Below are positions 14,062 to 16,283 of a stretch of 16,283 nt of DNA, in pieces. Each line of letters begins with the position of its first letter. Position 1 is the first letter of the stretch. A program made the translations under genes and the position numbers. A model generated the notes under the pieces. It had not been told where the DNA came from and made no database searches. It was given only the letters and a program-made list of their open reading frames with translations. The stretch comes from DATCJY01 sp036562565 (lineage in GTDB: Bacteria; Bacteroidota; Bacteroidia; Flavobacteriales_D; Sanyastnellaceae): positions 1 to 16,283 of the forward strand of contig DATCJY010000014.1 of NCBI GenBank assembly GCA_036562565.1, in the 5' to 3' direction.

Positions 14062-15236
14062 TTTTTCTTGGAGTAAATATCCAGCTTCAGCGAGAAGATA
14101 TTGCTGTAGAGCACATCGCTTGTATTGCCGATGTTCGAGAGCGCATAATCGATGTACAAGTTTTTCAAGCGTAATCCCAATCCGAGGTTGGGCTGAATGG
14201 TCATGTACTTGCTGTTGTCAAAGTCCGTCACGCGTTGCACGTTGCCCGCTCCCAATCGCAAGAAGACAATGTTCTCATAACCGACTTCCACACCGAGCAT
14301 GGGATCAATGCTCACTGGATTTGCGGATATCAAAACATTGCGTTTACCATCTGTCGTCATCACCAAATTAGCCTCTGCCAAAATACTGATGCGATTCATT
14401 TGGAAATCGCGCGCAGCACCAAGGATGAGTCGGGGCAAGGTCATTTCCAAACCGTTTTGAGGAATTTCATTGCCGGTTTGATTAAAAACTTCCACCATGC
14501 GATCGCTCAATGAATAGCTCCAAGCATTGAAGGTTGATGTGATGTCCTTGGCCATCGCACCAAAGTGCCAGCGGCCATAATCATACTGAGCCCCTACATC
14601 GATACCAAAACCCCAAGCACGTGCAAAGTCACCGATGTGGCGGTAAATAATTTTCGCATTGGCTCCCCAACGCAATTGGTCTTTGAAACGTGAACGGCCA
14701 TCTACAGCACTTTGTGAAGCCCCGGAGGTAAGTTGCTGCGTAGAAAATCCTTTGCGAGCATAGGACAACAAAAACGCGTAATCTGCCGCACTGAAGGTGG
14801 TGATGCGGTTGTAATCAATATTCCCGCCTGCATCTATGAGTTCAGTGGTATTGGGAATATCATCCACACCAAAACGGATGAACGAAATGGAAGCTGCACT
14901 CACCGAGTCGATTTGTTTTCCTACGGAAGCATAATCGTATTTCGCAATACCGGCAAAGTATTCAGCGTGCATTGCAGCCACTTGGATATCGTTTTGCATG
15001 CCCATCAAGCCGGCCGGATTCCAATATCCGCTCGTCACATCGCGCACGCTTGCAACTTGTGACATGGACATGCCCAACGCACGTGCACCAACACCGATGT
15101 TGAGAAATTCGTTGGAATATTTTGGAGCAATGTTCTTATCCTGAGCAAGAAGTGAAACGCTGCAGAACACCATCATGGTTGTGATGAGTGAACGCAATGC
15201 CTTGCCAAATGGCTTATGTATGCTAGCTATAGACAA
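14058..15236 (-). CDS. PorV/PorQ-family outer-membrane protein
   Basis: An exported beta-barrel of the PorV/PorQ family, a group tied to the type IX secretion system of Bacteroidota (PorV is its outer-membrane shuttle/anchor protein). The family signature follows the signal peptide: FLNIGVGARALGMSMSQVAS, then SGYWNPAGL and alternating amphipathic strands to the C-terminus, which ends in a strand (FSLKLDIYSKKN). A specific role (PorV, PorQ or a paralogue) cannot be assigned. Start choice: the open frame extends to 15329 and has an ATG at 15305, but a perfect -7 box (TACATTTG, 15265-15258) lies downstream of both. TTG at 15236 gives 392 residues with a signal peptide ending SLLAQ; TTG at 15197 (MRSLITTMMVFC) is a good alternative. 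It lies downstream of hemC-hemD and meets the cyclase gene tail to tail. Confidence 0.85.
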   Translation of the reverse strand: MSIASIHKPFGKALRSLITTMMVFCSVSLLAQDKNIAPKYSNEFLNIGVGARALGMSMSQVASVRDVTSGYWNPAGLMGMQNDIQVAAMHAEYFAGIAKYDYASVGKQIDSVSAASISFIRFGVDDIPNTTELIDAGGNIDYNRITTFSAADYAFLLSYARKGFSTQQLTSGASQSAVDGRSRFKDQLRWGANAKIIYRHIGDFARAWGFGIDVGAQYDYGRWHFGAMAKDITSTFNAWSYSLSDRMVEVFNQTGNEIPQNGLEMTLPRLILGAARDFQMNRISILAEANLVMTTDGKRNVLISANPVSIDPMLGVEVGYENIVFLRLGAGNVQRVTDFDNSKYMTIQPNLGLGLRLKNLYIDYALSNIGNTSDVLYSNIFSLKLDIYSKKN

Positions 15237-15257
15237 TCGTGTAGAATGTAAGTGGCG

Positions 15258-15265
15258 CAAATGTA
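15258..15265 (-). promoter_or_regulatory. -7 box (TACATTTG) for the PorV/PorQ-like gene
   Basis: Read leftward, 15265-15258 is TACATTTG, an exact TAnnTTTG match, with expected transcription start near 15251. I find no good TTG -33 box at 17-23 nt upstream. The same eight bases form the promoter at 8633-8640. Confidence 0.5.
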
Positions 15266-15336
15266 ATAAGGCCGTGCACTTGCCGTAATGTCTGAGTTTC
15301 AGCATCAGAGCCTGCCGACAAGGCAGCAACTAAACT

Positions 15337-15996
15337 TTAATGAAGGCTTTTTATTGTGTGCACGAGCGAATCGGCATCCAAGGCTTCCGGAAGGATGATG
15401 GCACCGGTAAAATGTTCGGAAAGCGCTTGCTGCGTGGGGTAGCCGAATGCAATCACTTTCGCATTAGGACTCACTGTGTTGAGGCGATAGAACGCGCGCA
15501 CATTGCTCGGACTGGTGAAAACATAAATGTCTGCAGGATTTACTTTTAACTCTACTTCTTGCGTAGTGTAGCAAACGAGCGGAACAACTTGCCAGGAGGC
15601 GAAGACACGCTCAATCGTTTTACGGCTGATATTGGACTGAGGAAAGAGGACCGTACCATCACCAACAACCGATTTGAAATCTTGTGCAGTGATGGTGGTG
15701 TCGATGTGCTCACCGATGAAATCGACTTGTGCGAATTGTTTCAAAAGTTCTGCAGTTCCTTTTCCAACTGCGGCAAAACGTTGATTGCCTAGCCTAGGTG
15801 ACTGTGCAAAGAAGGCTCTCACAGCATTTTTAGATGAAAAGAAAATCCAGTCGGTTTGTGGAATAGCGGGAGAGAAGGGAACATGGTCAATGCGGATGAA
15901 AGATTGTGCCAAGAGGTTTACACGCAGTGCAGCGAGTCGCTTTTCCAACTCGGCACAATCCTTCTTATCTCGCGATATGAAAACGGTTGAGCTCAT
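15337..15996 (-). CDS. hemD: Uroporphyrinogen-III synthase
   Basis: HemD closes the linear tetrapyrrole made by HemC, with inversion of ring D, to give uroporphyrinogen III, the branch point to heme, siroheme and cobalamin. The 219-residue protein is short but within the diverse family's range and has the two-lobed pattern: VFISRDKKD start, WIFFSSKNAVRAFF (first-lobe switch), FAAVGKGTAELL, then LFPQSNISRKTI, VPLVCYTTQEVEL and, in the second lobe, IYVFTSPSNVRAFY and VIAFGYPTQQAL. These are the family's few conserved features. Its ATG overlaps the hemC stop (ATGA on the minus strand), so the assignment is strongly supported by context. The PorV-like gene follows on the same strand; a short CTGCC/GGCAG hairpin at about 15312-15325 lies between. 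Confidence 0.95.
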   Translation of the reverse strand: MSSTVFISRDKKDCAELEKRLAALRVNLLAQSFIRIDHVPFSPAIPQTDWIFFSSKNAVRAFFAQSPRLGNQRFAAVGKGTAELLKQFAQVDFIGEHIDTTITAQDFKSVVGDGTVLFPQSNISRKTIERVFASWQVVPLVCYTTQEVELKVNPADIYVFTSPSNVRAFYRLNTVSPNAKVIAFGYPTQQALSEHFTGAIILPEALDADSLVHTIKSLH

Positions 15997-16283
15997 AGTT
16001 GACCCAGACGCTCCATGATTTTTTCAATCAATGCATCGGCATTTTCATCGCTCATGGTAAACTTGGTGAGCGGTGCATCCCAGGTTTTCGCCATGGCAAC
16101 ATGTGCGATAATGGTGTTGCCTGTTCTGTGAGCATGCACTCCAAGTGGTAATTGACATCCGCCATTGAGTCGGTTCAATACCGTGCGCTCAACTTTGAGC
16201 AACTCTTGTGTCGGTGCATCATTGATTTCAGAAAGGATGCGGATGATTTCTTCATCATTGCTTCTGCATTGCAAAGCGAGTGC
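15993..16283 (-). CDS. hemC: Hydroxymethylbilane synthase (porphobilinogen deaminase), C-terminal part
   Basis: The last 96 residues of HemC, reading from the window's right edge to TGA at 15993. The visible part opens with ALALQCRSND, the end of the conserved (Q)GALA-x-QCR motif, and holds NGGCQLPLGVHA, whose cysteine anchors the dipyrromethane cofactor. The full protein would be about 300 residues, so roughly two thirds, including the catalytic aspartate, is outside. It polymerises four porphobilinogen units into hydroxymethylbilane for HemD, encoded by the overlapping next gene. Codon 16272-16274 is TTG and in frame, but starting there would cut the conserved motif, so the gene is truncated by the window edge, not short. 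Confidence 0.95.
   Translation of the reverse strand, partial: ALALQCRSNDEEIIRILSEINDAPTQELLKVERTVLNRLNGGCQLPLGVHAHRTGNTIIAHVAMAKTWDAPLTKFTMSDENADALIEKIMERLGQL

Noticed and set aside
1..16283. Mobile element, CRISPR array or defence system in the window
   Set aside because: No transposase, integrase, restriction, toxin-antitoxin or Cas motif and no regularly spaced repeat was found; gene content is housekeeping throughout.

Overview
The window looks like chromosomal core DNA of a Bacteroidota bacterium, probably of the Flavobacteriales/Cytophagales type; I cannot place it more finely. The evidence is: a TPR-bearing hybrid histidine kinase directly followed by a LytTR response regulator, a PorV/PorQ-family outer-membrane protein, several small secreted proteins with Sec signals ending in AQ/SQ, almost no Shine-Dalgarno sequences ahead of the genes, many non-ATG starts, and promoter-like TAnnTTTG (-7) boxes of the Bacteroidota sigma factor. 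GC content is moderate by eye. I see no tRNA, rRNA, CRISPR array, insertion sequence or prophage.

Layout. 1-423 (-): 5' part of a secreted repeat protein that runs off the left edge. 552-4051 (+): a two-gene phosphorelay (hybrid kinase plus LytTR regulator, stop and start overlapping as ATGA). 4185-6808 (+): a likely operon of an outer-membrane beta-barrel-like protein, ruvB (ATGA overlap) and queG, closed by a strong hairpin whose first arm is the last sense codons of queG. 6860-7048 (-): a small conserved-looking protein, followed rightward by a gene-poor stretch (7049-7406) with a 16-bp direct repeat and hairpins. 7407-8474 (+): trhO. 8651-8971 (+): a small secreted protein behind a near-perfect Bacteroidota promoter. 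9110-9559 (+): SlyD-like isomerase with terminator. Then ftsX, a biotin carboxyl carrier protein, map, hemW and a cyclase-family hydrolase (the last two overlapping), all +. The last third is on the minus strand: hemC (cut by the right edge), hemD (ATGA overlap) and a PorV/PorQ-like protein, which meets the cyclase gene tail to tail with a 4-bp overlap.

How the genes fit together. Two products modify tRNA wobble uridine/queuosine positions (TrhO, QueG); hemC-hemD make the uroporphyrinogen III ring and HemW handles heme; RuvB and FtsX serve recombination and division; the phosphorelay gives a signal-to-transcription path of unknown stimulus. This is mostly an ordinary housekeeping region. I do not see a convincing new multi-gene system. 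The points most worth checking are small: a terminator-like hairpin inside the 5' coding part of queG, the queG stop codon lying in its own terminator, the small protein at 6860-7048 and the repeat-bearing stretch beside it, and an altered metal-site motif in the cyclase-family hydrolase.
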